64,000 nucleotides of DNA. Source: Tetrapyrgos nigripes. Lineage: Eukaryota; Basidiomycota; Agaricomycetes; Agaricales; Campanellaceae. Positions 35,030 through 47,839 of this stretch are shown here, piece after piece. The stretch covers positions 682,001-746,000 of the forward strand of contig JAACJM010000017.1 of assembly GCA_013368315.1 (NCBI GenBank), written 5' to 3'. The notes under the pieces are model-generated. The model saw nothing but the letters and a program-made list of their open reading frames with translations. It was not told the DNA's origin and ran no database searches. A program made the position numbers and the translations under genes. Position 1 is the first letter of the stretch. Each line of letters begins with the position of its first letter.

Positions 35030-35801
35030 TCTACCACAGACCACAGTAAACAAACCGTTGTATAAGATTATGACTCACAGGAGTGGTGCTCTGTAATAGT
35101 TTTGGGTGTGACAGATTGACTGTACAAGAATCAAAGGGAACACTCATGAAATCATGATGGAGAGCAGAAAACCAGTCGGTATGACAGGAGGAACTTGTAA
35201 GATTAAGAGACGCTGAGCGAAGCAAAAGAATAGCTCACCACCAACTGAAAAAGCAGTGTTTTGCGCATATATGCATGTTCAGGGGGGATATTCCAGTCGT
35301 TGGGCGTTGACGGTCCGGTTAGAAAATGCATAGGGCTGAAAAGAAGTGGCAACACTGTCAACGAAGAGGGCAGTAATAATGAGTAGACTGAGCTTTGGAT
35401 GAGCAATGGAGGACATACCGAGCACACGTAAGCAGGAAGCTAGGATCGCCGTGGCTCGTTGCTGTAGGACCCGTAAGTGAAAAAAAGCAGGAATGACACG
35501 AAGATAACAGAGGAGGATCATCGCCTTTGGCGATGACGGAGAGCTGAAAACGAAGGGAAAGTAGCGGACGAAGAAGGCAAACTCACCAATGCGATCTGCC
35601 AGTCCTCTCAGTCCAACTCGACGACGGCTTCCCTGAATCCCTCAAATCGATCCAAGATCGATGGCAGGCCCTCTTATGCGACCTCTGCCATAGCAGGCGG
35701 TGAATCCAGAGAGGAGGGTGACTATGAAGGCAATAAAGATGAGCCAGAAATCTCATCATAAGCCTACTACGTGTTCGGACTGAAGATAGGCGCACGCCAT
35801 T
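35030..35801 (-). pseudogene. Possible degenerate multi-exon gene inside the TIR element
   Basis: On the minus strand, coding-like pieces are separated by GTGAG/GTATG donors and CAG acceptors: ILDRFEGFREAVVELD (about 35650, with an in-frame stop soon after), MHFLTGPSTPNDWNIPPEHA (about 35310) and a following YMRKTLLFQLV, then SSCHTDWFSALHHDFMSVPF (about 35190). I recognise no family. The stops suggest decay if it was ever a gene. It may be captured host sequence carried by the transposon. Confidence 0.25.
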
Positions 35802-36654
35802 GAGTGGGCGAGGAGAGGAGACTGGAGAGACAGGTCAGGAGAAGGAGGGGAGCGAGGACTTGCGGGATGGTAGTGGTGAAGAAGAAGATGAAGAAAGAAG
35901 TTGACGCGTTGACGCGTCACCCAGTTTTGAGCGGTTTAGCGGAGTTTGAAACGGTGAAGGGAGACGCTGATGCCAAACAAAGTGCAACTAAGTCGCGAAA
36001 ACCAAGTGCATACAGCCTGAAAATTTAAAACCTGCACTCTGCTCGCTTGTACAGGCGAAAAAGTAAGTAATCTGAGAGTCAAGGCTATGACCACTCACCA
36101 CCGGCCTCGAAGGAACTTGTCCTACCCAAGTCTGCCAAGAGCCGGTGGTAGCAAGTCAGATTTGCTCTCAAGACTCAGCGCCAGCCTCCGGGTGTCAACG
36201 CAATGTGATTTATGAATATTACTGAATGTAATTATGTATCATTCACATTGACGGTTCTCACTTCTAGGCTCAACTGCACATTGCCCTTTTCCAGTAGAGA
36301 TATAGTCAGGTCATACTATTGAGAATGTATCAACGAAACTTCAGCAATACACCAACCCTTTTTCAGTACCTTGAAAAACGACTCAAAACTTTCCCGAAAT
36401 CATCCCAATACCCCTCTAATACCCCTCCAAAATTTAACCCCGCCTGCAATACTTCACAGAATGACCCAAAATATTGCAAAATATTACCCCGCTTCGCAAA
36501 CCGTCGCAATCTGGGCCAAGATATTACCAATCCTTTGACGATACTTTGACAGGATATTGCCCTGTTTTAAAAGCGGCCAATATTTCGACGTATATTGGTC
36601 CGTTTTTCAATATCTTGCTCTGTCAATTTTTGTGGTGCGCGCCCCGCTGTGTCA

Positions 36655-37560
36655 ATCTCAACAAGTCCTCGCCAACTCATCATTCTTGTGCCTCGCTGCC
36701 AGAGATCTAGAATTGAGCAAGAAGAGCCAGCGTCCTCAGTTGTATTTAAGATGATATAGCTGGGGAAGTCTGAATCCAATATATGTTTCTGAATTCGAAC
36801 AAGTACCCTGACTTCGACCACCATCTGGAATTCAACAGTTCAACTGCCCTGGCTCGTGTACCCGGTGGGATGACATGCTCCGAGTGAACGTGGGCTCGAA
36901 TGTCTCCTCGTTGTAGACGATATCATGTTTCCATCTCGAGAACTCGTAGCAGAGACAACACTTCCTTGACACTTCCACTTCTGTTACTAGACACGGAACT
37001 TTCACGGTTCGGTCGAGACATCTCCCAACTGCCAGTCAATTCGCCGATAAGCCTGATGGTCAGTGGAACGTTTCTCGACCTCTGAAGACATGAATGTAGG
37101 ACCTGGGGCCAACCAGAGAACCGGTACCGAGCGATGTAGGACGACCCTCGAGTCATTTTGAACTCGTAACCGCGCTCCTGCTCTCTGAATCAGTTATCTG
37201 GCAGTCTCTAACTATGCAACGTAGGTTGGAAGATCATGTATTCAGATCAGGTAAAATATACAATTGGGTTCAATCTGAATTCTTTGTACAGCTCAAATTT
37301 ATTAGTAGCGAAGAGAAAACGAGGGGAAGCTGCAGGTAGATCGTAGAAAGGAAAAGGATATGATCAGCAGCAGTGACTACTGGAGTAGAATTAGTTGAGT
37401 GAATGAATGTGGTAAGTATAGGATGTCCTTCAGAGGTTTTGAGGCTAGAAATATAAATACATTCGAAAGATTTTTGGAAGCAGGTGAGGAAACGGAACAG
37501 TAGGGATAGGCATAGTCAGTGCGATGACTGAGGTTCAGCTTGCGAGGGTGGTACGAGGCA
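36655..37560. other. Intergenic gap
   Basis: Short unrelated frames only. I see no gene. The right part is the 3' flank of the P450 gene. Confidence 0.45.
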
Positions 37561-39724
37561 TTACATTGCTTCCTCAGCCTGAATCAATTGGACAGCTTTT
37601 TCAGAGCGAGGTATGAGCGTGCAGCGGAATTCGGAAGGGTGGCTAGAGTATGAAGAACATTAGACGTGTATACAGCCTAGGAATGAAGGACGATGAAGCA
37701 CACACCTAATCGTTCCATCGTTTTGCTTGGTATCAGGTTCAAACACTTTGCCGTTCTCGGAGTACTTGCTGATGTTGAAGACGGCAAGAGCCATGGCACA
37801 GGAGATGAACACTGACGCGTCTGCTAGAACTCGGCCTGAATGATACGATTTTTGTTCCCGTCAATTATCGACCTTGTCAAGTACCGTTGAACTTTGAAAG
37901 CCACTCACCAGGGCAAATGCGTCTGCCAAATCCAAAACTGAGATCTCTAGGCTCAGGTTCTGCAGTGTAATTGTTCTCTGCCGAAGGAATGAATCGTTCA
38001 GGCTTGAAGATATCGGGTTGATGATAGATTGTCGGATCGTGGCTCATGTTCCTATAGAAATATAGCAATCAGCAAAGATGCCGATTTTCCTCAAAAGGAT
38101 GGCTCACCAGATATTGGCCAACACGAGGGATCCTTTGGGGATGAAATACCCGTTAAAGACGTTATCTTCCGTGACGCGATGAGGAGGGCTGATAGGGACC
38201 ACAGAGTGCCACCTCAAGACTTCCAAAGTAAGAGCATTCAAATAAGGCAGCTGATCTCTATCATTGAAGTTGGGCAGTCTATCGGATCCAATGACGGCGT
38301 CAACTTCAGCTTGAGCATGAGCCTGAACTTCAGGGTAGAGCGCCATAGCTTTGAAGAACGAGTAGATCGCGGACACAGTCGTATCCGCGCCACCTGTTGT
38401 ATACGGTCAAGAAAAAGAGGTCAGTTTCATCATATCGGATTGTGGACGAGGAGTGATAGAAGCTGACCAGAGTAGAGAGATGCAGCTGACCACTTGATAT
38501 CGAATTCATCGTTCGCCGTGAGATGTTTTCCTTCCAGGAGCTTTGATGTGTACGACATATCAGCTGATCCGGCAGCCTGTAAGTGGATTAGGATATTGGA
38601 TGACAATGACAGAAGGTATGAAGAATGAATAGTCAAAGTTGTGCGACTAGAAGACGCGGAGATGAAGTAGAGAGGATAGGGGATAGTACGAACCATCTCT
38701 TTCTTAACCCAGTTGAAAGGCCGGTCCACCATTTCATCGAGCGTGGCCTTCCATTCTCGCGCGGTCTTCTGGAATCCGGCGCCAGGGAACCAATCCGGGA
38801 GATGACGCACTGCATAGGTGTGAGTGATGAACGAACGAACCAGGAAATGAATTGAAGAAGGGAAGCGGAAATCTTACAAGCAGGAACCAAATTAACCAAA
38901 AATCCTCCTGGCGAGGTTGAATGGGAAAACTGCTCAGTAGCTTGGTCGGCTAACGTCACGAGCGGATCTTCGCCTTCAAGGACCTTGTATCCATGCGAAA
39001 TGCGGAGGATGATTGCCCCAGCGGTTCTGCGTAGGAGGGAAACAAAGAGCAAGAGGTCAACATCTCATATAATCAGGAACCTTCTCCCAATTTTAGCTCA
39101 CTTTCTGATGTGCTTTGAAAACGCATCGGGTGATGCAAGAAGTCTTTTCAAAAAGCGATGAGTTTCCACTTCCTCAACTGGGTGAAAAGCCTTCATGGTC
39201 GCAGCATTTCCGAATAGTTGATGGGCCAGGCGACGGTAACTGCGGAATCTTTCTCCATATGGAACGAGAACGAGTGTGTTCTTCCACCCTACGAGCTCGC
39301 CACCCATTGGGATCGAAGGGCGATCAGAGTAAATGGCGCTGTGTTTGTCGAGCATGTCAACTGCGACTTGGGCATCATTCACGACGACGATGGTTTGTCC
39401 AAATACTGAAAACGAATGAGGATAGTGTTCTGATGATCAGACGGAAACGTACCACTAGCAGACGAGATAGGACCTGCAATGTACACAAAACTGGTTAGAA
39501 CTGTAGTTAAAGCGAGTAAGACAGTGAATACCGTATAGCTCTCCCCATTTTCCGAACGTAATCCACTCTTGCGTGGACGGCATATCTAATAAGTTACCAA
39601 TCAAGGGCAGCTTTCTTGGTCCAGGTGGAAGAGGAGGATTGGAGGACGAAGAGGTAAACAAACGAACGACGCAGTATAACGCCACGACGGCGAGGAAAAC
39701 ATCAAGGTATCCAAGGAGACCCAT
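37561..39724 (-). CDS. Cytochrome P450 monooxygenase (basidiomycete O-methylsterigmatocystin oxidoreductase-like)
   Basis: This is a membrane-anchored haem monooxygenase of the ER that needs a separate P450 reductase. The start MGLLGYLDVFLAVVALYCVV gives an N-terminal anchor followed by the proline hinge PPLPPGPRKLPLIGNL. Exons then give HSAIYSDRPSIPMGGELVGW and YGERFRSYRRLAHQLFG (helix C WxxxR region), TAGAIILRISHGY, a VRHLPDWFPGAGFQ block, GADTTVSAIYSFFKAMALYP (helix I, AGxDTT type), EVLRWHSVVPISPPHRV (ExxR), PERFIPSAENN, and the haem loop FGFGRRICPG with its Cys ligand. It ends LIQAEEAM. The motifs are complete and about ten introns of 50-65 bp interrupt it, so it is probably functional. 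The substrate is unknown. The wording of the call reflects general resemblance to CYP families common in mushrooms. Confidence 0.9.
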
Positions 39725-41864
39725 AGTATCGAGGAGAGAACAGAGTTAAGCGTTCTTCTTCGTTCGAAAACCAGCAAAAGGTTGAAGGGAATCTGGGGGG
39801 CTGGTGGTGGTAGTGGAAGTGAAGAAAAGGATGAGAAAAAACGCCCACAGCTCGCTTTTAAAGGATCTGCTCGCGGTCGTTACTGAATGAGTATAAGTTT
39901 TCCCGAACATATCAGTCTTGCATTCATTTGTACGTCAAGCAACAGTCAGCGGACCTTAATCTCGAGTAGAGAAGCTCAAAGTGATCCCGATACAGCCCGA
40001 TTTCATGGATCAAGATTTCCCGGAACCGCCGCGTTTTCTCATGGAGAGCCTGTTTAGTAGACCAGAGAGGCATAGGACATCCACGGAAAGGGATGTCTGG
40101 AAGGACGGAGCGCGCGCATCTTACACGCATGAAACTTTGGGGGAAAAAAGTTCGGCATGACATATGATCATGCCACTTTTTCAGCCGCTATGTAAAGGAA
40201 TGGAATGGAGACGAAGATGCGAGTTTGGAATCTTGGGATGCAAAGTGGCAAAAAAAATTGAACCACGTGGCAAAGTAAAAATTTTCGGTTATTGCCGTCA
40301 TGCCGGTCGTCTTCCATTTTCCATGACCCTCGACATACCTTACATGCTCCCCAACCCTTCTGTCGTTACAGCCAGCTGGCCGGCCGAAATTAACAACCTT
40401 TCGTGATCGTCACTAAAACGACATCTATTTTAGCTAGCCTACCTATCACAATTCCGCTCATATCGTGTCGTAGAGAATCTGGGCTTATACCAATCTAGCT
40501 TCAGTAGATGTCCCAGTGCCAACCCAGTGCACAACTAGTAGCATCACCACTACGAACAAATCTGCCTAGCTAGCTTTCCAGAAACCGGCCTTCTGATGAT
40601 CATATAGGTAACTGTCTTAGAAGATTATTTCCGAGCCCGAGGATATCCAGGGTGTCCAGGGTGTCCAAGGATTTTCTGGCGACGACAACGGCGGAGCTTA
40701 TTCTACTTACCTACTCACATTGCACTCACCGGTACCATTGCATACCCGTCAGGCCATGGTCTCCAAATGTACAAATGACTACTGTATATGATATGGTAGC
40801 GAGAGCGCGGAAATCAACCCAAGGGTCCTTCAACAGCTGTGACTGATTTGCTCTTCATCTAGGATCCAGAGACCTAAGTTAATACCAGCCGCACCACCCA
40901 AGCATCATCCATCGCACACATTAGTTTGCAATTGTCATTAGCTTTTGATTTCTCCGGAAGACAAGCGATCACCTCTCCTCACAATCTGAGATTATGCTAT
41001 TCGAAAAGTACCCGTCTATGTCCTCAAGTTGATTTCGAATTCTTGGTCAGACAGTCTTCATCCTCACTGCCTGTCTTCACTATGGTCTTGCCTCGCCGCA
41101 CGAGCATAATTGCAAGTAGAGGCTGCGTGTCCACCTGGATCGGATATATGCAAATCAGTGTAAATCCCCCGAAAAGGACAGCTCCATCCGGAGATCTCTG
41201 GACACACGCTCTATGCCTATTTCAGCTCTAGCCTCGGCTCAGAACAAAGTCCTACAAGTTGATACTCACACTCGGAGCACAAGCCCCCCGAAATTCGAGG
41301 TGTTCCGTTACCATTGACATTAGAGCCTCCTAAGTAATTTGTACTTACACAATGATTCAGATCAAGCAGGACGGCGATTTGGACGAGTAGTTAGCACTTT
41401 AGCACTTTATTGGTAAATATCGAGCGTGAATATAATGTCCCCAAAGTGACTCAAAGTAATAATAGTTCGTCGTAGATGCCAGTGTTTATTTAGACCACCC
41501 GGTCTGAATCCACCAGTGTTCCAGGTTGGGGCTTGACATAATACGTACAGGCTTATTAGATTAAGGTATCGAACGTACCTGATCAATCCACCTCAGCTAG
41601 TACCGAGGCGTTCAAAATTTTATCCACATCGACACCGTCGGACTGCAAAAGAGTGGAAAACTTTGATGCAAAGTACATATATACATACAGTACTTACATC
41701 ATGTACTAAAGATACAGACTTTGTGACAGGCATTTGGATAAATCTTTAGGCATACTAGTGGCTACAACCAGAAATGAAAACCGTCCACCTGCTTCCCAAG
41801 TACCATAGACGATAACAGGGGCCTATGGACTGCCATGTTTCACCATAAAACCCTCCATGACGCG
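39725..41864. other. Long intergenic region
   Basis: About 2.1 kb between two minus-strand genes, holding the P450 promoter side. Only short frames are present. A small CCAGGGTGT duplication lies at about 40646-40664. I see no gene or RNA. Confidence 0.45.
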
Positions 41865-44511
41865 TCAAGCACTAAAATGTGCGATGCTCACACTTGCAAT
41901 CCTAGAAAAGACTCCCGTCTTCACACCTATAATCCGTTCATCGTCTGCCAAAAGTCCATCTGCATCATTGAAGACATCCAACACGGGCACCGATCCCTCT
42001 TCGATTGCACTCGTACTTGCACCAGCACGAGTGACAGAGGGCCCAGCAGATGACCCAGATGAGTAAGAATACGCGGAAGATCCACCTCCATGCCCCATTT
42101 CCATTCCTAATCCCACTTCAGCTTCAGCTTCAGATGGAAGTGGCATAGTCGTCGCTACCGTGATTACACAAGGCAGCCGGGATTCCACCGTCTCCGTAAA
42201 CAGTGTATCCTTCCTCGGTGCTTCGCCATTCTCACCACTCCGGGCCCAAAAGATTTCCAAGTCCTGCGCATCGTTCAAACCGAAGAGAGCAGCTAGGTGG
42301 GTCCATGCTCCTGTTGCTGCTCCTCCCGTCTGCTGCTGGTGCTGTTGTATGAGTTGCTGTAGTTGCTGGCGCCGGAGCTCTTGCCATGTCTCTTCTGGGA
42401 ACGTTGGATTGTGTACTGGGTGGTACTCTTCATCACTCTCCATCAGAGATTCGACGACGGCCTCATCGATGTCACTGAGTGTGATATGGAAGTCAAGTTG
42501 GTTTTGGGGCGCAGCTTGACTACCTGGCTTGGGCTTGATTACAACTCTTCCCTTCATCGGCTTCTCCACCGCCTCTCTGACATGATGAGGATTGAAATCA
42601 AACACCAAGATCCTCGAAGGCCTTGTCTTTCCTTCCGAGTCGTCCTTATCCTCGTCCTCGTCCTCTTCTTCATCACTTCCGTCACCTGAACCTTCCATGT
42701 CATCATCGTCACCATCTTCACCTCGTCGCTTTCTTTTCGGCGACGTCAACTCTTCCAACCTCTCAAGTTCCTCTATGCCCTCTAAACCTTCCCATCCAAC
42801 AACTTTCGGGAACGCGACAGCACGCCGCCTACGGTTCTCATAAGGAACCAATAATACAAATCTTCCTCCACAACTGGTTGTGATCCACCTGCTTTCACTG
42901 CCCATACCAGAATTAATCATAAAGGAATGGGGTACTCCCCAATCCTGCCAATCATAAACCTTCGGATCCGGTTCTTCCCGAAACTTCTCATGCTGGGTTC
43001 GAATATCCGCAAAGTCGGTATACGCTCTAGCCTGACCCCATCTCTCTGCTTCGGCAGATTGTTCCAAAACGGAGTCGATAACGGGGAGTGGGGTTATTTG
43101 ACTGAGCTCAAGGAGCTGCTGCTGCTTCAGCTCTTTTCGAGCAAGCAGTTCATATTCGGCTAGTCGGACCAATGCAGCGCGGTGGATGAAGAGTGTGTAC
43201 ATGTCGGATGGTGGGTCTATAACACCATTGGCGATAACCCGGATGTGAAGGAGAATGACCGAATCATCTGGACGGGGATGGAAAGGTTTGGACGAGTACC
43301 AGGCGTCCGATGAAGAAGGCTTATTTCTAGTCTCCGGTGAAGGCGTGGAATGAATTGGATTTGGTTCGGCTCTGCAGGATATGAGGTCGTAGAAACACCC
43401 AGCTGCTAACAGAGGGAGTCGAAGACAGAGGAGAGGTTTGGTTGGTGGCTTCTCTTCCTCGGAAGTAGGTATTTTCCAGACTTCCAACTCTCGGCTGGAA
43501 AGGTTGGGAAGAAGGATGAGGGTTTCCGTGACGTAGATTACACCGGAGTAAGACTCTGGACGGCCGTCGATTTTCTTAAAAAAAAGGTAACCGGTTAGGA
43601 AACACTGAGGAGATTTTGAAGGTCTAAAAGAATTAAGACTTGCCATAACCACCCTTCCAGTCTTCCATTCATAAACAGAAATTGTGCACCGGCTTCTCAC
43701 AACTCTCCAAAACGACGTGACGACGGTCAGGTAGTCGCCAACAATCTCCATGTTGATCGCAGGGTGGCCCCATTGCCTATCTGCGGTGACCAGTGGAATA
43801 ATTGGCTGTTTGGCCAACGGGTGCGGAGTGTTTGTAGAAAATTTGCGTAACTGTAGCTCGATTAATACTGTCGACTGCTGTTGCACTAAAAATGTACGCT
43901 GCGGACTGGAAAAATTGTGTCAGCATGGAGCAAAGAAAGAGAAAGAAGGCGACATACGCCGCGACTAAAACGATGAGGTCATGCTCATAAAGATTTATCG
44001 CAAAATCTACAATCTGCTTCCCTTCAGGTCCAACAAGTGTTTTCCAGGCCACTTTGTCTTCTGGAGAGCTCGGTAGAGGCAGATAATACAACCGTGAGCG
44101 ACTGGAGTCGCCAAGAAGGTACACATCCGCACTAAGATCATAGATTGACCCTGGCTCAAAAGGCACCTCTACTACTCGGACAAAGTCAGGCACAAGAGTT
44201 GCCCATCCCTTTTCCCTGCCTGTGAGCAATGCAAGTTTCTCGCCAAAGAGCATGCGAGACTGAGGATTGTCGTCCGATCGGGCGATATGCAAGTGGATGA
44301 TGTACTGCAATTCGACAGAGTTTTTGACGACATCACAGAGGAAATGAGAGCAGAAGGAGATTGAAGCTATGTCTAATGCTGGAAGATAGGAAAGAATTTG
44401 GATGAGGATTTCGGTAGGCAAATCGAGGAACGTTAGGAACGTCATGGTGGTATGAAAGGAAGGGGAGTCTCCGTCCATTAGGGGATAAAGCGGATGCCAG
44501 CGTGACGCCAT
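41865..44511 (-). CDS. Large F-box protein with acidic C-terminal region
   Basis: A predicted F-box (TFLDLPTEILIQILSYLPAL, about 44390-44450) near the N-terminus would bind Skp1 in an SCF ubiquitin ligase. Exon 1 ends LIVLVAA. An intron with acceptor TTTTTCCAG near 43907 restores PQRTFLVQQQSTVLIELQLR. The following region has repeated beta-like segments (VVRSRCTISVYEWKTGRVVM, YSGVIYVTETLILLPNL) suggesting a propeller-like substrate domain; this is inference. A highly acidic patch (EDGDDDDMEGSGDGSDEEED, about 42700) and a Gln-rich patch follow. It ends VFSRIASVSIAHFSA. A probable 69-bp GC-AG intron lies at 43575-43643. The start could also be the downstream MTFLTFLDLP. The gene is divergent, about 120 bp from the first Zn2Cys6 gene. 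Confidence 0.8.
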
Positions 44512-44634
44512 TACTGTAAATTGATTACTTACGGATCGGGATCGTCACCTTGTTCCAGGAATACCAGGAATATCATGATGGAAAGAGAAGCTCCCCAAAA
44601 TTCCTATCAAACTTAGCCTTCGTACTGCTGCGAT

Positions 44635-47076
44635 GTGAAACCACGCAGTTGGAGGTGCTCTCCTCAACTTTTCTCTCTCATGCTAACGTCAAAAAATTTA
44701 CCATCCAGCCAGAAAACGGCGTCTTCCTCCAGGAAACCGACGTACACACCGCCGGATGTAATGCAACAGCACATCTCACTTGGCCAGCTCGACAGAATGA
44801 AACAAGACCCTGTGCCGCATCTCTCGAAATCGCTCGCGACGAAGGGAACCCTGTCAAGAGGCAACGGGAACGATTCTAATTCCACGTCGGTGCTTTCACC
44901 AACCAAACTCAGCGGCCACCGTCATCTCCGACCAAACCCGGTTTCTGCAGACGACGATGACACCACTGACACTAGCGACGCCTCGACTTACAGCACTGAT
45001 TCTTCAGAGGATGTGATGGATAAGCTGACGAGCGATGGTGGTGTCAGTGTCTTCCGGAGAAACACTCGCAATCTGATCGATGAGCCCGATGGCGATTCCA
45101 GCGATTCCGAAGTCGATTCACTCTGGGGAAAACTCTCAAGCGGTGCTCAGAGCGAATTTGACAGTGATTCTGATGGAGGTGGGCGACCGTCTGGCAGGAA
45201 GATGATGAGACATGCGGTTAAAAGGACAACACAACTAGGTTGGAAGACGTTGAAGGAAAGGTTTTTGAAAGAGCTGCGATGTAAATCAACAAAGAGAGAA
45301 AAGGATTTATGGCTCCTAAAGCACGGTGACTCGGTAAGTTTTTGATCATCTTTGCCTTCAATGTGGTTCTAAAGACTCTACAACAGAAATGCGAGCAATG
45401 TCGACGCCAGGGTTTGCCTTGCATTCGCCGACCTTATGGTATCGGGTGTCAGGAATGTGGTCTCAAGAATGCTTCAAGCTGTACAAGATTCGGACTGGAG
45501 CAAAAAGATCGTATTATGCGGGAGTTGAAGATTGACGAAGAGACGTATAAGAAGCTCCTGGAACAGTTCTGCGACGTTGACGACGATGCGTCTGACTCTA
45601 CCTCCGACGAAGCTGATCCCACTGCCCGGCCAGTCCAGACGCAGGCATCGGTCAAAACACCCAGTACGACATCGCAGAAAGCTAAAGCCACTCCCACTGT
45701 CCAGTCTACCAAACGGAAGAGTACACAAGACGGCCGGGTTGACCAGGATGTCCCGTCCAACCAAGACAACCTCAGTCAACCAAATCTTCAAACACCTCCC
45801 AGGCCATCCAACCCGCATATACCTCTGTCTACCCAATCTCCCAGAAAGAAGGCTCTACCAAACGTTCATACCCCAGCCAGACCCTCCAACCTGCAGAAGC
45901 CTCGCCTCAGAGCTGCAGTCCTTCCCAATCCCAACCAAATCTCATTAGTTGGTGCCAGCGGCCAAGACCGCGAACCCGTCACTTCCACTCCCCGAACCCC
46001 AAAACGACGTCGCATTGTCCCTCCAACGGACGAAATTGAACTCAACACTGAGAATCCCTCTCCCACTCGTCCTCGTGTTTCCGCTCGCATTCCTCATCAT
46101 GACCCAGCAGATCATAGGCATGCAGACGCAGACGCAGACTCGGACGTAGATCCTTTGGCCATTACCAGCTCACCTGACACCCATGGTCCCCCTCCCACTA
46201 CCACTGTCTTGAACGTGAATATCTCGATGTCAAACGAACCCGTACCCATGACAAGGCATACGTCGACTATCTGGAAAGTTCAGACCGAGCTTCCAGCGAG
46301 TCTGATGTTGGGCATAAGCACCAGTGCTACCGCCACCCGTGCTGGGCCGTCGACATCTACGGGTTCAGACGGTCAAGGACGTGGAGTTACAATCCAACGC
46401 ACTGCCCACTTGCCAAGAGCATTAGCAGCTCCTCCGAGTAACTATAATCATGAGCTCGAGGAGGAGAGGAAACAGCTGAGTGAGTATTTCACTTCTTTTA
46501 TACCCATGTCTGCTGCAAATGCTCATCGATCTGCATACATGTTCCTTGCCAACCCTTTGCTCAGAGTCCTTCATCCAAATCCAACAAAAGGAATACCTTT
46601 CCCTCAAAGCCCTTCAACGTTCCCTTGTCAATTTGTCTGAGGAGATGGAAAGTGGTGCAATAGCTGCTGAAAAAGCATTGGCAGAGTTGGAGGAGTTTGG
46701 GCAGAAGATACATGAGATGGTTGGGTCGAGGATTGTTAGGGCTGCTCAGGCTACTGGCTCAAGGGGTGTAGGAGGTGAAGGAGGTGAAGGAGGTGTAGGA
46801 GGTGAAGGAGGTGTAGGAGGTGAAGGAGTTGTGGATGCTGCGGGTATGAGGAGACCTTTGCCAACAATACCGATGACGCCGATGACAATGCCTATGCATA
46901 TACCTATGCCTATGCGAATGTCTTACAGTTTGCCTATGCCTTACAATCTGCCTATGCCCATGCCTGGTACCAGTGCACCCGGTCATGGTTACGCTGGACT
47001 TGGATTATCTGATGCTCATGCGACGACGGTGAGAAGTACTAGTGCTCCGTGGTCTTCGTTCTTGATGGATATGTGA
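44635..47076 (+). CDS. Zn(II)2Cys6 DNA-binding protein A
   Basis: This is a probable fungal transcription factor. Exons 44635-45333, 45387-46479 and 46565-47076 join in frame to about 767 residues. The cluster begins directly after the first intron: KCEQCRRQGLPC, then an eight-residue linker, then CQECGLKNASSC, a C-x2-C-x6-C-x8-C-x2-C-x7-C pattern. It is followed by EQKDRIMRELKIDEETYKKL, a helical segment. The N-terminal 230 residues are acidic/Ser-rich (ADDDDTTDTSDASTYSTDSS). The middle is Pro/Ser-rich with basic nuclear-signal-like TPKRRR. The C-terminus holds a coiled-coil-like part (EYLSLKALQRSLVNLSEEME), a Gly-Glu-Gly repeat and a Met-Pro repeat. The exact start is uncertain. The gene next door has the same architecture and intron position. 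Confidence 0.75.
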
Positions 47077-47662
47077 AGGGTCTCTTGCTTTGATTTTGAG
47101 AAGATTTTGCTGTACCAATATGAAGTCTTGACGTGCTCTTACACTACGATTAGGCTTACGGTCGTTCCAGTGCGAGTTACAATCCCCCTTGCCTGTTTTT
47201 AGGCCTTGGTCTCTGTTACTGTATGTTTTGGCGTTCATCGATCATGATACTATCTCTGATATAAACGAATAGACTGAGAGCCAATCCGTGCATCTGATCG
47301 ATTATTGATCTGTGGAAGATTCTACTAACTGACAAGTAGCGCTGCATCATGTATTTAAGCCACTTTAACCCTTTCAACGTCCATTTTACTCCAAGTACTG
47401 ACCGCCACTGTCACCGTTACTTACAACACCCTCAGTCTGGCGGTCTCGACAAGGCACTCGAGTTTGAATCTTTTCGTATTGTCCTTTCCCGGGTCAGCGC
47501 AGACGCGAGGCGACACAACTTTGCGTACACGCGTACCTCACTAGCTAAACGCGTCTTGACACTCGCCTTTATCCAAATCTGAAGCTCTCAGGCTTCTGAA
47601 CAGTCTTGAACTCATTTCTACATATCCATCGATTTAAAGCCAAACCCCCTCACTGGCTGGCA

Positions 47663-47839
47663 ATGGCACTCATGTCATCAGCGACGCGTCAAACACGTAC
47701 TACCAAACCCAGCATCGACTCTGATCGATCTGATCCTCATGATTCTACTATAGACGCGCCTTCAACGTCAGGGCGCTCAACCGATACTCTTTCCTCCACT
47801 AGTACTCAGCCTACTCAGACCCAACCTCGCGCGATATGA
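47663..47839 (+). other. Upstream ORF overlapping the start of Zn2Cys6 gene B (ATGA overlap)
   Basis: A 58-codon frame (MALMSSATRQTRTTK...) rich in Ser/Thr stops at TGA 47837-47839, which overlaps the ATG at 47836-47838. Its composition resembles the N-termini of these regulators, so it may be a regulatory uORF or a frameshifted former N-terminus. Confidence 0.4.

Larger units (their letters stand above)
33544..36651. mobile_element. TIR DNA transposon (3.1 kb including inserts), 3-bp target duplication TCA
   Basis: The left end begins CACAGCGGGGCGCG and the reverse complement of the right end begins CACAGCGGGGCGCG (14 of 14 identical). The following CACCACAAAAATTGAC of the right arm is found on the left at about 34617-34633, displaced by an insertion. 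TCA flanks both ends (33541-33543 and 36652-36654). Subterminal zones hold many TATTGCAAAGTGAG and CAATAT motifs (34620-34900 and 36330-36600). The CAC start and 3-bp duplication fit a CACTA-like element; a Harbinger-like origin (TNA target) is an alternative. It is probably non-autonomous or decayed. Confidence 0.8.

Noticed and set aside
41865..43886. Uninterrupted 673-codon single-exon reading of the F-box gene's 3' part
   Set aside because: It includes sequence upstream of a good acceptor near 43907 and probably a retained GC-AG intron; the spliced model is preferred.
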